Shown: one piece after another, positions 27,141 through 35,907 of the stretch
Position numbering within the stretch: position 1 is the stretch's first letter
Layout of the letters: the number at the start of each line of letters is the position of its first letter
Assembly (NCBI RefSeq): GCF_016918505.1
Contig: NZ_JAFFPZ010000001.1
Location: forward strand, 248,001-312,000
Reading direction: 5' to 3'
Origin: Desulforhopalus vacuolatus
GTDB lineage: Bacteria > Desulfobacterota > Desulfobulbia > Desulfobulbales > Desulfocapsaceae
DNA length: 64,000 bases
The notes under the pieces: model-generated
What the model was told of the DNA's origin: nothing
What the model saw: the letters and a program-made list of their open reading frames with translations, nothing else
The model's database searches: none
Translations under genes and position numbers: made by a program

Positions 27141-27705
27141 TTATACCATTCCTATTAAGTTGTAACCCGTTTTGCATCCTGTTTATCCATTCGTGGTTAC
27201 AAACGACAAAAGGAACCACGAATGGACACGAATAAACACGAATTATTACTGAAAAAACCATAAGAGAATGCCCTTGTGGTTGCTTTGAGGTAATTGATGT
27301 TTTCCGTGTCCTTCCGTGTTTTCCGTGGTAGCAAACTACATGAGTATTGTGGCAATGTATTGTTTCTGCTTATCGATACATCTGGAGCAGGGTCTGTTCT
27401 CATGCTCTTGGTAAACCACGGAAGACACGGAATATTAGAGTGTAAAACGCTTAACCCCGACTTTCGAATGACTCCCAAAGTTGATTCATAATTCTGGTGC
27501 ACTGTACGGCTTAACTTCGGATACAAACGTTTTCGTTTAATGTGTTGTCCCTGTTCGTGAAAATTCGTGTCTATTCGTGGTTACAAACTACAAAAGCAAC
27601 CACGAATGGACACGGATAAACACGAATTATTACTCATTCGCAATCGCCAAAAAAGATGCCTGCGCAGTAGTGTTATCGGGTCAATACAAAATGTAAATAG
27701 TATTA
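27141..27705. repeat. Dispersed repeat family B, copy 3 (composite)
   Basis: About 565 bp. The left end is TTATACCATTCCTATTAAG; the right end ATGTAAATAGTATTA is the inverse of TAATACCATTTACAT with one change. Inside, blocks reading CACGAATGGACACGAATAA and GTGTCTATTCGTGGTTAC recur in direct and inverted form (27188-27245 and 27550-27630). Blocks with CCGTGTCCTTCCGTGTTTT lie near 27300-27325. It looks like several small repeats nested together. Its last three bases (TTA) are the stop codon of kdsD on the minus strand. Confidence 0.8.
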
Positions 27706-28683
27706 CACCAGGAAACGGAACTCTCCTTTTCCAAGCAGATTGTGAAGATGAATGAGCCCTGTCAATCTCTTCTCTGAATCAACGATAGGCAAAGCTGTAA
27801 TCTCATAACGCTGCATAATAGAAAGAGCGTCTGCTGCAAGATGCTCATCATCAATACAGACAGGGTTTTCCGTCATTAATTCGCGTGCCTTGAGTTGAGT
27901 GAGATCTTGACTCTCGGTTCCATTAACCCATGCCCGGCGAATGTCTCCATCCGTAACAATCCCCAGAACCTCCCGTTTCTCCGAAAGAATCAGGACAACC
28001 CCGAGATTTTTTTCATTGAGGGCAAGCATGGCATCCATGGCAGAGGCATCAGGTCCGACGATGGGGACATCGATTCCTGTATTCATAACCTCTGTTACCC
28101 GCACCTTGAGCCGCTGACCAAGGCTCCCCCCGGGATGATTGAGACGAAAATCTTCTGCCTGAAAGTGGCGCCGATTGATAAGTATCATTGCAACAGCATC
28201 ACCGAGGGCCAGAGTTGCAGTTGTGCTGGTGGTAGGTGCAAGCCTGAGGGGACATGCCTCCTCAGGAATATGAATATTGAGGACAATATCTGCCAGGCGT
28301 GCAAGAGTTGATTTCAGCCCGCCGGTCATGGCAATAATAGTATTACCACGCTCACGAATCGCCACCAGCAGTGTCAGCAATTCGACTGTTTCACCGGAAT
28401 AGGAAATGGCCAGAACGACATCCCCCCCGACCACTGTGCCAAGGTCACCATGCATTGCTTCTACCGGATGAAGAAAGGTGGAACACGTTCCGGTACTGTT
28501 GAAAGTTGCGGAGATCTTCTGCCCGATAATTCCAGATTTACCGATACCGCAAATCACCACCTTCCCGTTTGTACCCAGTATCGTATCGACAGCTTCAAGG
28601 AATTCTCCGCCAAGATTACGGCGAACCTCCTCAAGCCCGGCTTCTTCAATTCTGAGAACCTCTTTGGCAGCTTCAATCGTCAT
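27703..28683 (-). CDS. kdsD: D-arabinose-5-phosphate isomerase (KdsD/KpsF family)
   Basis: A 326-residue enzyme converting ribulose 5-phosphate to arabinose 5-phosphate, the first step to Kdo of lipopolysaccharide. A SIS sugar-isomerase domain covers about residues 30-175 (GIGKSGIIGQK, SYSGET, HGDLG) and two CBS domains follow. Length matches the usual 325-330. The ATG at 28683 has an AGGA site; the longer frame to 28788 enters the flanking region. Its TAA stop is formed by the end of repeat B copy 3, and copy 4 lies about 100 bp upstream, so the gene is bracketed by the repeat. Confidence 0.94.
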   Translation of the reverse strand: MTIEAAKEVLRIEEAGLEEVRRNLGGEFLEAVDTILGTNGKVVICGIGKSGIIGQKISATFNSTGTCSTFLHPVEAMHGDLGTVVGGDVVLAISYSGETVELLTLLVAIRERGNTIIAMTGGLKSTLARLADIVLNIHIPEEACPLRLAPTTSTTATLALGDAVAMILINRRHFQAEDFRLNHPGGSLGQRLKVRVTEVMNTGIDVPIVGPDASAMDAMLALNEKNLGVVLILSEKREVLGIVTDGDIRRAWVNGTESQDLTQLKARELMTENPVCIDDEHLAADALSIMQRYEITALPIVDSEKRLTGLIHLHNLLGKGEFRFLV

Positions 28684-28779
28684 TTTTTCCTGTTCTTTGT
28701 CTGAATTTCGTTGTTTTGTGTATAAATCGACGGTGCCCACGCATTTTCTGCATGAGTCACTTCGGCGGGTTCCGGTTGC

Positions 28780-28960
28780 TGATACCATTTACACTTTGTA
28801 TTAACCAGAGAACGCGACTGCGTAGACATCTTTTTTGACGATGACGAATGAGTAATAATACGTGTTTATCCGTGTCCATTCGTGGTTCCTTTTGTCGTTT
28901 GTAACCATGAATGGATAAACAGGAGACAAAACGGGGTATAACTTAATAGGAATGGTATTA
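28780..28960. repeat. Dispersed repeat family B, copy 4
   Basis: A 181-bp copy. The left end is TGATACCATTTACACTTTG, the right end TTAATAGGAATGGTATTA. The inner block TTAACCAGAGAACGCGACTG (28799-28818) is the inverse of the block in copies 1 and 5, and GTGTCCATTCGTGGTTCC matches copy 3. It lies in the divergent region between kdsD and metK, so it could affect either promoter. Confidence 0.85.
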
Positions 28961-28984
28961 AAGGCAAGAACCTGACTGGTTCCC

Positions 28985-29012
28985 TTGAAATATCGTAAAA
29001 ATAGACTATTCT
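28985..29012 (+). promoter_or_regulatory. Probable metK promoter
   Basis: TTGAAA (28985-28990) and TATTCT (29007-29012) are separated by 16 bp and lie 58 bp before the metK ATG, just outside repeat B copy 4. The match is moderate. Confidence 0.5.
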
Positions 29013-29069
29013 TTGAACCGCATTTATTATTCCAGTAATGTTATACGAAACTACCTGAGGAGATATATT

Positions 29070-30233
29070 ATGTCCAGCCATCTTTTTACTTCTGAGTCCG
29101 TGTCCGAGGGGCATCCCGATAAAGTTGCTGATCAAATTTCAGACGCTGTTCTTGATGCTATCCTTGAACAGGATAAAAACGCCCGGGTTGCCTGTGAAAC
29201 CCTCGTTACCACGGGTATGGCCCTTATTGCAGGAGAGATAACTACGACCGCCTGGATTGATATGCCAGAAGTGGTCCGTCAGACTATCAGAGAAATCGGC
29301 TATCATTCTTCTGACATGGGCTTTGACTGGCAGTCCTGTGCTGTCATGACCACGATTGACAAGCAGTCTGGAGACATTGCGCAGGGGGTTGATGAAGGCG
29401 CCGGGATTGACCTTGATCAGGGTGCCGGGGACCAGGGACTGATGTTCGGTTATGCAGTAAATGAGACTCCTGTCCTTATGCCTCTGACCATCGACCTTGC
29501 CCACCGCCTGACCCGCCGTCAGGCCGAAGTTCGCAAATCTGCCGTTCTCCCCTGGCTGCGCCCGGACGCCAAGAGTCAGGTAACTGTTGAGTATGAAGGC
29601 ACCGAGGCAAAGCGAATTGACACCATCGTTCTTTCCACCCAGCACGATGAATCAATCTCCTGGAAAGATCTCAAGGAGGCGGTGATGGAAGAGATTATCA
29701 AACCGATTTTGCCAGCAAATATGCTCGACAGCAACACCAAATATTTCATCAATCCTACCGGACGTTTTGTCATTGGCGGTCCCGTTGGAGACTGCGGTCT
29801 CACTGGCCGCAAGATCATAGTGGATACCTACGGTGGACGTGGCTCTCATGGTGGCGGTGCCTTCTCCGGCAAGGATCCGTCCAAGGTCGACCGCTCCAGC
29901 GCCTACTATGGCCGTTATGTTGCAAAAAACCTCGTTGCAGCAGGTATTGCCGATGAACTTGAGGTTCAGGTTGCCTATGCAATTGGTATCAGCCAGCCGG
30001 TCTCTGTCAATGTAAACAGCTTTGGAACCGGAAAAATCAGCGACGAGAAGATCATCAAACTGATCAGAGAGCATTTTGACCTGCGTCCGAAGGCAATCGT
30101 GAAACAACTCGACCTTCTTCGCCCCATCTACCGCCAGACAGCAGCTTACGGTCACTTTGGCCGTGAATTACCGGACTTTACCTGGGAGAAAACGGATAAG
30201 GTTGATCTCCTCAAAGACGCTGCAAATCTCTGA
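29070..30233 (+). CDS. metK: S-adenosylmethionine synthase
   Basis: A 387-residue enzyme making S-adenosylmethionine from methionine and ATP. Visible motifs are [11 protein letters not shown] near residues 12-22, [12 protein letters not shown], and [16 protein letters not shown] (phosphate-binding P-loop). The ATG at 29070 has GAGGAG upstream; the frame is open to 29013 but adds unrelated residues. No SAM riboswitch fold was recognised in the short leader. Confidence 0.98.
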   Translation: MSSHLFTSESVSEGHPDKVADQISDAVLDAILEQDKNARVACETLVTTGMALIAGEITTTAWIDMPEVVRQTIREIGYHSSDMGFDWQSCAVMTTIDKQSGDIAQGVDEGAGIDLDQGAGDQGLMFGYAVNETPVLMPLTIDLAHRLTRRQAEVRKSAVLPWLRPDAKSQVTVEYEGTEAKRIDTIVLSTQHDESISWKDLKEAVMEEIIKPILPANMLDSNTKYFINPTGRFVIGGPVGDCGLTGRKIIVDTYGGRGSHGGGAFSGKDPSKVDRSSAYYGRYVAKNLVAAGIADELEVQVAYAIGISQPVSVNVNSFGTGKISDEKIIKLIREHFDLRPKAIVKQLDLLRPIYRQTAAYGHFGRELPDFTWEKTDKVDLLKDAANL

Positions 30234-30261
30234 GTTCTCCAACCACATCAGTACAGCAGCA

Positions 30262-30305
30262 GGGTACCTTGAAACAGCCTGCATTTGTTCATATTCAAGG
30301 TACCC
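30262..30305. repeat. Dispersed repeat family A, copy 5 (miniature)
   Basis: Only 44 bp: GGGTACCTTGAAACAGCC, a short CTGCATTTGTTCATA segment, then TTCAAGGTACCC. Both ends are perfect, but the roughly 110-bp body found in other copies is missing. It looks like an internal deletion and can fold into a hairpin after metK. Confidence 0.9.
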
Positions 30306-30315
30306 GGTAAACGTT

Positions 30316-30350
30316 ACCCCACTGGATATCCTTTTCAGCGGGGTTTTTCT
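30316..30350 (+). terminator. Terminator of metK overlapping the end of birA
   Basis: CCCC-CTG pairs with CAG-GGGG around a loop and is followed by five T. The stem contains the birA stop codon (30335-30337, minus strand), so the two convergent genes share this short region. Confidence 0.7.
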
Positions 30351-31090
30351 TTCCCTGCGAGACTCACATCTCCGGAGAGAATTTCGTGCAGTGTACCCCG
30401 GTCATCGCGCAGAAAAAGCACCCCTTCATCGTCCGGCCCCAGAGCCACACCTCTTACCACAGAGCCATCGGCACTGACACACTCCATCCGTTTTCCCTTG
30501 AGATAATCAAGCTGTCGCCATTCATTAAGAATCTGTGGGAATTCCCCCTGCTCGAAGCGCAGAAGATGTTCCAATAACACCGTCCTCAGTGCTACTGCAA
30601 GTTTCTCAGGATCTGACTGTCTTCCGCTCTCGATAAAGAGAGAAGTAGCCTTCTCTCGTAACTCTTCAGGGAAATCCTCCCGTTGCTGCCTGATGTTCAA
30701 CCCGACACCAAGGATAACAAAGGGTTCTTCTGCAAGAGGAGAAGCCTCAGCCAAAATGCCAGCTATCTTGCGCCCGTCTATAAAGAGATCGTTAGGCCAT
30801 TTCAACGCCACTCGTTTTTCTTTTCCCAGCAGGCCCTGCAGCAGTTTCGCTGCTGCTACTCCGGCAACCAGGGTAATCTTTGAAAATTCTTCTACAGGAA
30901 CGTGCGGTCGCAGGACATAGGAGACATACAGGCCGTCTCCCCGCCTGCTGCTCCAGACCTTTCCAAGCCGTCCGCGCCCGGCTGTCTGCTCCAGTGCCCA
31001 CACGGCACTTCCATGCACAGCTCCAGCTTCTGCAGCTCTACAGGCCTCGATATTGGTTGATTCAGTCGTTGTTAGAAAGAGCAGATCCAT
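30335..31090 (-). CDS. birA: Biotin-[acetyl-CoA-carboxylase] ligase (BirA, no DNA-binding domain)
   Basis: A 251-residue biotin-protein ligase that activates biotin to biotinyl-AMP and attaches it to carrier proteins. The biotin loop GRGRLGKVWSS, the KWPND motif and GVGLNI are present. It starts directly with the catalytic domain (TTTESTN) and lacks the helix-turn-helix of E. coli BirA, so it should be an enzyme only and not a repressor. GAGGA precedes the ATG. It follows the dsr terminator and is probably a separate transcript. Confidence 0.94.
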   Translation of the reverse strand: MDLLFLTTTESTNIEACRAAEAGAVHGSAVWALEQTAGRGRLGKVWSSRRGDGLYVSYVLRPHVPVEEFSKITLVAGVAAAKLLQGLLGKEKRVALKWPNDLFIDGRKIAGILAEASPLAEEPFVILGVGLNIRQQREDFPEELREKATSLFIESGRQSDPEKLAVALRTVLLEHLLRFEQGEFPQILNEWRQLDYLKGKRMECVSADGSVVRGVALGPDDEGVLFLRDDRGTLHEILSGDVSLAGKEKPR

Positions 31091-31108
31091 CTTTCATTCC
31101 TCAAAACA

Positions 31109-31144
31109 AGAAAAAAGGCACAAAGGGCAAATGCCCTTTGTGCC
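31109..31144 (-). terminator. Terminator of the dsrABD operon
   Basis: On the minus strand GGCACAAAGGGCA and TGCCCTTTGTGCC form a perfect 13-bp stem followed by TTTTTT. It lies 30 bp past the dsrD stop. Confidence 0.95.
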
Positions 31145-31174
31145 AGTAAACACTCAAAACCAGAGGAAGAAAAA

Positions 31175-31426
31175 TCAATCTTCCCCGCCCTCTGCCTTGG
31201 CATCCTCGTCCTGAATACGGGAAGGAATACCATACATGGTTGTTGATCCGGAAGACCAGAACATAAGACGTCCTTCACGAACCATCTCGTTTGCGACGTT
31301 TTTAATCACCCGAGGCTTGCTGTCAGGATCACAAACATAAAAATCCTTGATATACAACTGCGGCTTGGGAGATTTGGTAGCTTTCTCCTCAATGGCGTTT
31401 TTCAATGCGTCTTTTTCCAATGCCAT
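31175..31426 (-). CDS. dsrD: Dissimilatory sulfite reductase accessory protein DsrD
   Basis: An 83-residue winged-helix protein. The C-terminal motif FWSSGSTTMYGIP (near residues 56-68) is the diagnostic DsrD signature. DsrD is found in sulfate reducers with reductive sulfite reductase and has been described as an activator of DsrAB. It is the third gene of dsrABD, 76 bp after dsrB, with AGGAG before the ATG, and is followed by a terminator. Its presence favours a reductive rather than sulfur-oxidising pathway. Confidence 0.96.
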   Translation of the reverse strand: MALEKDALKNAIEEKATKSPKPQLYIKDFYVCDPDSKPRVIKNVANEMVREGRLMFWSSGSTTMYGIPSRIQDEDAKAEGGED

Positions 31427-31502
31427 GGTGCAGCTCCTAAGTAGAGGTTGAAAGCATTAATGAATGCCGGGGAGAAATTTTTCCCCGGCAAGGCCATGCT
31501 TC

Positions 31503-32630
31503 TTATTTAATAGCGTTGGTGTACTTGAACTGCGTGGAAGTCCGCCATGTATCATATGCAAGGCGATAATCATCAATGCTCTTATCCGTAAACGGAATTT
31601 CACATTTTTCGAAGAATTTCTCCCAGCCGATCCGCTCAGCCCAATCGCCAACACGCTCATATTTCTTCGCGTCTGCAGCGTAGGTTTCCACAATCTTCTT
31701 GACGGCACCAACAACCTCCGGCCAGCGGGGAGGAGTGTTCGGCAACCATGGAATAACCATTTTGGAGAAACTCGGCATAGTCCGGGCGTTGGAAATCTTA
31801 CCACCAACAAGAATGGCAATACCGTCACCATCAGGATCAGCCAGAGGCATGGCCGGACACATGGTGTAACAGTTACCACAGAACATGCAGCGACTGTTAT
31901 TTACCTTGACAGTTTTAATCTCTTTTCCATCCACTTCTGTCTTGGCAGGTTTAATTGCTCCGGTAGGACAGGCAGCGATAGCAAGCGGGATTTCACAAAC
32001 ACCGGTAATACGGGAGTGGTCAATCATCGGTGGTTTACGGTGAATTCCGAGAATAGCGATATCTGAAGCATGAACAGCACCACACATATTCAGACAGCAT
32101 GCAAGGGCAATACGTACCTGTGCAGGAAGTGACATGGTGACAAAGTATTCGAAGAGCTCATCCATAACAGCTTTAACAACACCCGAAGCATCGGTAGCCG
32201 GAGTATGGCAGTGAACCCATCCCTGGGTATGAACGATGTTGGTAACACCGGCACCTGTCCCACCAACGGGATAGCTGTTGCCATAGCTTGCCAGAGTATC
32301 AAGCAGAGGTTGAACTTTATCTTTTGAGTCAACCATGAACTCAATATTGTTACGGGTAGTGAAACGAAGGTATCCGTCGCAATGCTTGTCTGCGATGTCA
32401 CAAACTTCACGAATATATTCGATAGAGATGAGACGGGCACAACCAACACGTACAGTGTAGACTTCGTCACCGGTTTCAGATTTATGCATAAGAACACCCG
32501 GCTGGGTAATTTCATGCCACAGCCATTTGCCCTTGTTCGCCTTAATGACGGGCGGATGGAACTCCTCATAGTACCGGGGACCGATATCAGATATACGGCC
32601 TTCCATCGGTTTCTCAGGATTATAACCCAT
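31503..32630 (-). CDS. dsrB: Dissimilatory sulfite reductase subunit beta
   Basis: A 375-residue DsrB. It has the siroheme/Fe4S4 cysteines in [14 protein letters not shown] and a ferredoxin insert with [10 protein letters not shown] and [16 protein letters not shown]. With DsrA it forms the alpha2-beta2 enzyme that reduces sulfite to sulfide or DsrC trisulfide in the cytoplasm, the last step of sulfate respiration. GGAGATTAACA precedes the ATG and dsrA ends 73 bp upstream. Cluster-binding residues look complete. Confidence 0.98.
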   Translation of the reverse strand: MGYNPEKPMEGRISDIGPRYYEEFHPPVIKANKGKWLWHEITQPGVLMHKSETGDEVYTVRVGCARLISIEYIREVCDIADKHCDGYLRFTTRNNIEFMVDSKDKVQPLLDTLASYGNSYPVGGTGAGVTNIVHTQGWVHCHTPATDASGVVKAVMDELFEYFVTMSLPAQVRIALACCLNMCGAVHASDIAILGIHRKPPMIDHSRITGVCEIPLAIAACPTGAIKPAKTEVDGKEIKTVKVNNSRCMFCGNCYTMCPAMPLADPDGDGIAILVGGKISNARTMPSFSKMVIPWLPNTPPRWPEVVGAVKKIVETYAADAKKYERVGDWAERIGWEKFFEKCEIPFTDKSIDDYRLAYDTWRTSTQFKYTNAIK

Positions 32631-32703
32631 TGTTAATCTCCTATATTTTTTGACAGTCCTTAAACGGGACCTGTTAATCAGAAATCAGTTCAACAAACCG
32701 ACG

Positions 32704-33984
32704 TTACGCTGCATGTTTTTTACGGAATTCAACAACATCGCGTTCCCAGCCACCGGGAACTTCTTCTTCTTTCCAGAAGACATACGGGTTGGAGCGGGGT
32801 TCTTTAATGTGTTGCGGCAGGGGCTCAAGGCCCATGATCCGCAGAAATTCAGGCAGACCGAAACGCTGCATACACTCACCACAACGTTCACGGTTTTTAC
32901 CTTCCACCATCCACCAGTCCCAAATCTTCTCGATAAAGTCAATGAGCTCTTCGTAGTCATTTTCTTTTTCGATCTTCATAAAGGGAACGATCATGGTGGC
33001 AAATTGTGCACCGTCAAGGATCGGGGCTTTTGCGCCGACACAGATAGTGGCACCTTTGTCTTTCCCGGGGCGAAGGGCACGAGGCATAACGTTGATGCAG
33101 TGCATGCAGCGGGTACATTCGCTGTTATCGATTTTCAGTTCGCCATCTTCCATCCACATACATTCAGTGGGGCAGAGATCTATGACTTCTTTCTGAATAT
33201 CAAATTTACCCCAGTCACGACCGGAGTGAGCACCACCGTTTCCAGGATAGTTTCCAGCAATATATTCTTTCACGGCAGCCTGGTCGATTTGAATATCATC
33301 GCGCCAGGTACCGATAACCGCCACATCTGAACGGGCAATAGCGGAAACACAGTCGTTCGGACAACCGGAAAATTTAAATTTAAATTTATACGGGAATGCA
33401 GGACGATGGAGCTCATCCTGATAATGCATGGTGAGGTTATAACATACTTCTTCAGTATCGTAGCAGGACCATTCACAGCGGGATTGTCCCAGGCAGTTGG
33501 CCGGGGTCCGAAGATTGGAACCGGAACCACCAAGGTCCTGATTCATCTCATGGGTCATATCCCAAAACATCGGCTCAAGTTCTTCAGTACGGCAACCAAG
33601 AAGAATAATATCGCCTGTTGAACCATGCATATTGGTCATACCAGAACCATGTTTCTCCCACAAATCAGAAAGCTGACGCAGAAACTTGGTGGTATAGTAT
33701 TTGGAAGAGGGTTGATTCACCCTCATGGTATGGAAATGTTCAACGCCGGGGAACCTTTTCGGAAGATCGACATAACGACCGACAACACCACCACCGTATC
33801 CGAAAACCCCTACGATTCCACCATGTTTCCAGTGAGTAATTCTTTCCTCGTAAGACAGCTCCAGAACACCAAGGATGTCCCAGCATTCAGGCTTGGTTTC
33901 AGCCTGTCTTTTAATGTCGGATACAAAGCTCGGCCACGGGCCAGACTCCAGTTGATCCAACAAGGGTGTCTCATGCTTTGCCAT
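32704..33984 (-). CDS. dsrA: Dissimilatory sulfite reductase subunit alpha
   Basis: A 426-residue DsrA. Cluster ligands follow the expected CX5C (CLGQSRC) and CX3C (CPNDC) pattern, and a ferredoxin domain near 280-320 has CPTECMWM and CTRCMHC. GGSGSNLRTPANC is the segment used in dsr phylogeny. A strong AAGGAGG ribosome site lies before the ATG, with a promoter and palindrome about 110 bp upstream. The protein carries the catalytic siroheme with DsrB. No dsrC, dsrMKJOP, sat or apr genes are in the window. Confidence 0.98.
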   Translation of the reverse strand: MAKHETPLLDQLESGPWPSFVSDIKRQAETKPECWDILGVLELSYEERITHWKHGGIVGVFGYGGGVVGRYVDLPKRFPGVEHFHTMRVNQPSSKYYTTKFLRQLSDLWEKHGSGMTNMHGSTGDIILLGCRTEELEPMFWDMTHEMNQDLGGSGSNLRTPANCLGQSRCEWSCYDTEEVCYNLTMHYQDELHRPAFPYKFKFKFSGCPNDCVSAIARSDVAVIGTWRDDIQIDQAAVKEYIAGNYPGNGGAHSGRDWGKFDIQKEVIDLCPTECMWMEDGELKIDNSECTRCMHCINVMPRALRPGKDKGATICVGAKAPILDGAQFATMIVPFMKIEKENDYEELIDFIEKIWDWWMVEGKNRERCGECMQRFGLPEFLRIMGLEPLPQHIKEPRSNPYVFWKEEEVPGGWERDVVEFRKKHAA

Positions 33985-34080
33985 GATTTCCTCCTTTGAG
34001 TTACAAGTTTAAAAACTTCCACCCTCTTCGGGATGGCAAGTCCTCCTTAACATATCCATCCACTAAAATACTACTATCAG

Positions 34081-34096
34081 CTGAATGTTCATTCAG
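34081..34096. promoter_or_regulatory. Perfect 16-bp palindrome at the dsr start point
   Basis: CTGAATGTTCATTCAG is a perfect inverted repeat (CTGAATG-TT-CATTCAG). It begins about seven bases downstream of the -10 box, so it covers the expected transcription start. That position and symmetry fit an operator for a dimeric repressor of TetR-like or similar type. It differs from the Rex consensus (TTGTGA-N4-TCACAA). No regulator gene is next to it. Confidence 0.6.
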
Positions 34097-34102
34097 TAAA
34101 TG

Positions 34103-34131
34103 AGCATATCTTTACAACCCCTCTTTGTCAA
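34103..34131 (-). promoter_or_regulatory. Sigma70-type promoter of dsrABD
   Basis: On the minus strand TTGACA (34131-34126) and TATGCT (34108-34103) are separated by exactly 17 bp. The -35 is a perfect consensus. It lies about 120 bp before the dsrA ATG, leaving a leader of roughly 110 bases. Confidence 0.82.
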
Positions 34132-34189
34132 CAAAAAATCGGGAGGCCGGTAACACGGCAAATACATGTTCATATCCCCGAAAAATCTT

Positions 34190-35791
34190 TTAATCTTCAC
34201 CCTGTAACACAGCCTTGAGAAAACGGCTTTCGATACCGTCTCCAGGGGGATTTCCCGCCTCCATCTGCTTGAGAAATCCGCCCGCAAGCACTTTGCCGAG
34301 CTGCACACCTTCCTGGTCGAAGGAGTTGATATTCCAGCAGAAGCCCTGGAGGACAATTTTTGCCTCATAGAGAGCAAGCAGTGCACCGAGACTCCGGGGA
34401 TCCAGCCGTTGCCCCATGATAATTGTTGAAGGCCGGTTCCCGGCAAAGACTCGGTTCGGGTTGTCTGACGTCTGACCAATGGCGAAGGCAACAGACTGTG
34501 CATAGAGGTTGGCCAGCAGTTTCTGCTGAGAGGTCGTTCCCTGCACTTTAAGATCATGACCGTACTGTGATTTTTGGAATCCGATGAACTCCACCGGAAC
34601 AATCTCTGTTCCCTGATGAAGCAGTTGATAGAAGGCATGCTGACCGTTCGTGCCAGGCTCTCCCCAGATAATTGGCCCGGTTTTGGCGGTAACCTTTTTG
34701 CCGTCACGGGTGATCGACTTGCCATTGCTCTCCATATCACACTGCTGCAAATGCGCTGGAAAACGGTGCAGTCCCTGCGAATAGGGCAGTACCGCCACCG
34801 TCGGATACCCGAGGAAGTTGTGATTCCACACTCCCAGCAGCGCCAGCAGCAGAGCCGGATTTTTCTGCAGAGAAGCCCCCTCGGCAAGGCGATCCATCTC
34901 GTCTGCACCTTCCAGCATGCTCATAAAGCCTTCGAAACCGAGGAAGAACCCGAGACTCACCGCTCCCACCATTGAGGTGGCACTGTAACGACCGCCGATA
35001 TAATCGAACATGTAGAAGGAGCGCAGATAACTCTCCGGATTGTCCAGCGGACTTTTCTCACCGGTAACGGCAACACAGTGTTTCTTCGGATCAAGACCGG
35101 CGTCCCGCAGAGCAGTCTGCACCACTGTTTCGTTGGTGAGGGTCTCAAGAGTACCACCACTTTTGGAGACAGTGACCACCAGGCATTCTTCAAGATTTAC
35201 CTGGCCGAGCCGACGGGCCGCGTCATCGGGATCAACATTGGAGATAAAATGAACGGAACGCCCTTCAATGCCGTATGGCAGCAGCGCCTCGTAAAGCGCC
35301 CGCGGGCCGAGATCGGATCCACCTATTCCCAGATGAATAACCGTGGTAAAGCATTTACCGGTGCTGCCGGTCAGTGTCCCGTCGGTCACTTCACCGAGAA
35401 AGCGCTTCAATTTTTCCAGCTCAGCTTTCGACTGAGCCGCAGCGGCCGGTTCACAGGGTGGCTGATGAAAATGATCTCGGGAAGAGGTGTGCAGGACCTG
35501 GCGGTTCTCACTCTCAACATCCTCTATCGTATTCATCACCGCACCACGGCGCATCGCCTTGAACTGCTCGACAATCTTCAGTTCATCGGCCATCGTCTGC
35601 AATCCGTTCAGCACCTCTTCATCAACACGCTGGGTGGCGTAATGCAGATTGAGTATCGGGGTCCGGCATACATATTTCTCCAGCCTGTTTCCGGCAGTAA
35701 GAACGTTCTTCGCCGTCAGATCAGGAGGAGCACCTGCGAGTTGCCGCAATTTGTTGTAAACACTTGTCTCCTGAAAATTATGGTATATCAT
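34190..35791 (-). CDS. pgi: Glucose-6-phosphate isomerase
   Basis: A 533-residue phosphoglucose isomerase. It has HLGIGGSDLGPRALYEAL, VTVSKSGGTLETL (sugar-phosphate loop), GGRYSATSMVGAVSLG and WGEPGTNGQHAFYQLLHQGT, which contain the catalytic Glu and His. The C-terminal catalytic lysine should lie in NINSFDQEGVQLGK. AAGGAGAG precedes the ATG. It interconverts glucose 6-phosphate and fructose 6-phosphate and sits upstream of rpe on the same strand. Confidence 0.97.
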   Translation of the reverse strand: MIYHNFQETSVYNKLRQLAGAPPDLTAKNVLTAGNRLEKYVCRTPILNLHYATQRVDEEVLNGLQTMADELKIVEQFKAMRRGAVMNTIEDVESENRQVLHTSSRDHFHQPPCEPAAAAQSKAELEKLKRFLGEVTDGTLTGSTGKCFTTVIHLGIGGSDLGPRALYEALLPYGIEGRSVHFISNVDPDDAARRLGQVNLEECLVVTVSKSGGTLETLTNETVVQTALRDAGLDPKKHCVAVTGEKSPLDNPESYLRSFYMFDYIGGRYSATSMVGAVSLGFFLGFEGFMSMLEGADEMDRLAEGASLQKNPALLLALLGVWNHNFLGYPTVAVLPYSQGLHRFPAHLQQCDMESNGKSITRDGKKVTAKTGPIIWGEPGTNGQHAFYQLLHQGTEIVPVEFIGFQKSQYGHDLKVQGTTSQQKLLANLYAQSVAFAIGQTSDNPNRVFAGNRPSTIIMGQRLDPRSLGALLALYEAKIVLQGFCWNINSFDQEGVQLGKVLAGGFLKQMEAGNPPGDGIESRFLKAVLQGED

Positions 35792-35907
35792 ATTTCTCTC
35801 CTTTTCATTTATTTGACAAATTTAACAAATTCCTTCGAAAAGAACAGCCTGCAGACGTGCTTGAGGGAACATTGAATAACCAGTCTTTCGCTACAAATCC
35901 TTCCAGT

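Noticed and set aside
27180-27640. CRISPR-like array in repeat B copy 3
   Set aside because: The repeated blocks differ in orientation and spacing and there are no regular spacers or cas genes.
28962-29069. SAM riboswitch before metK
   Set aside because: The leader is only about 50 bases after the probable start point and shows no SAM-I, SAM-II or SAM-III pattern.
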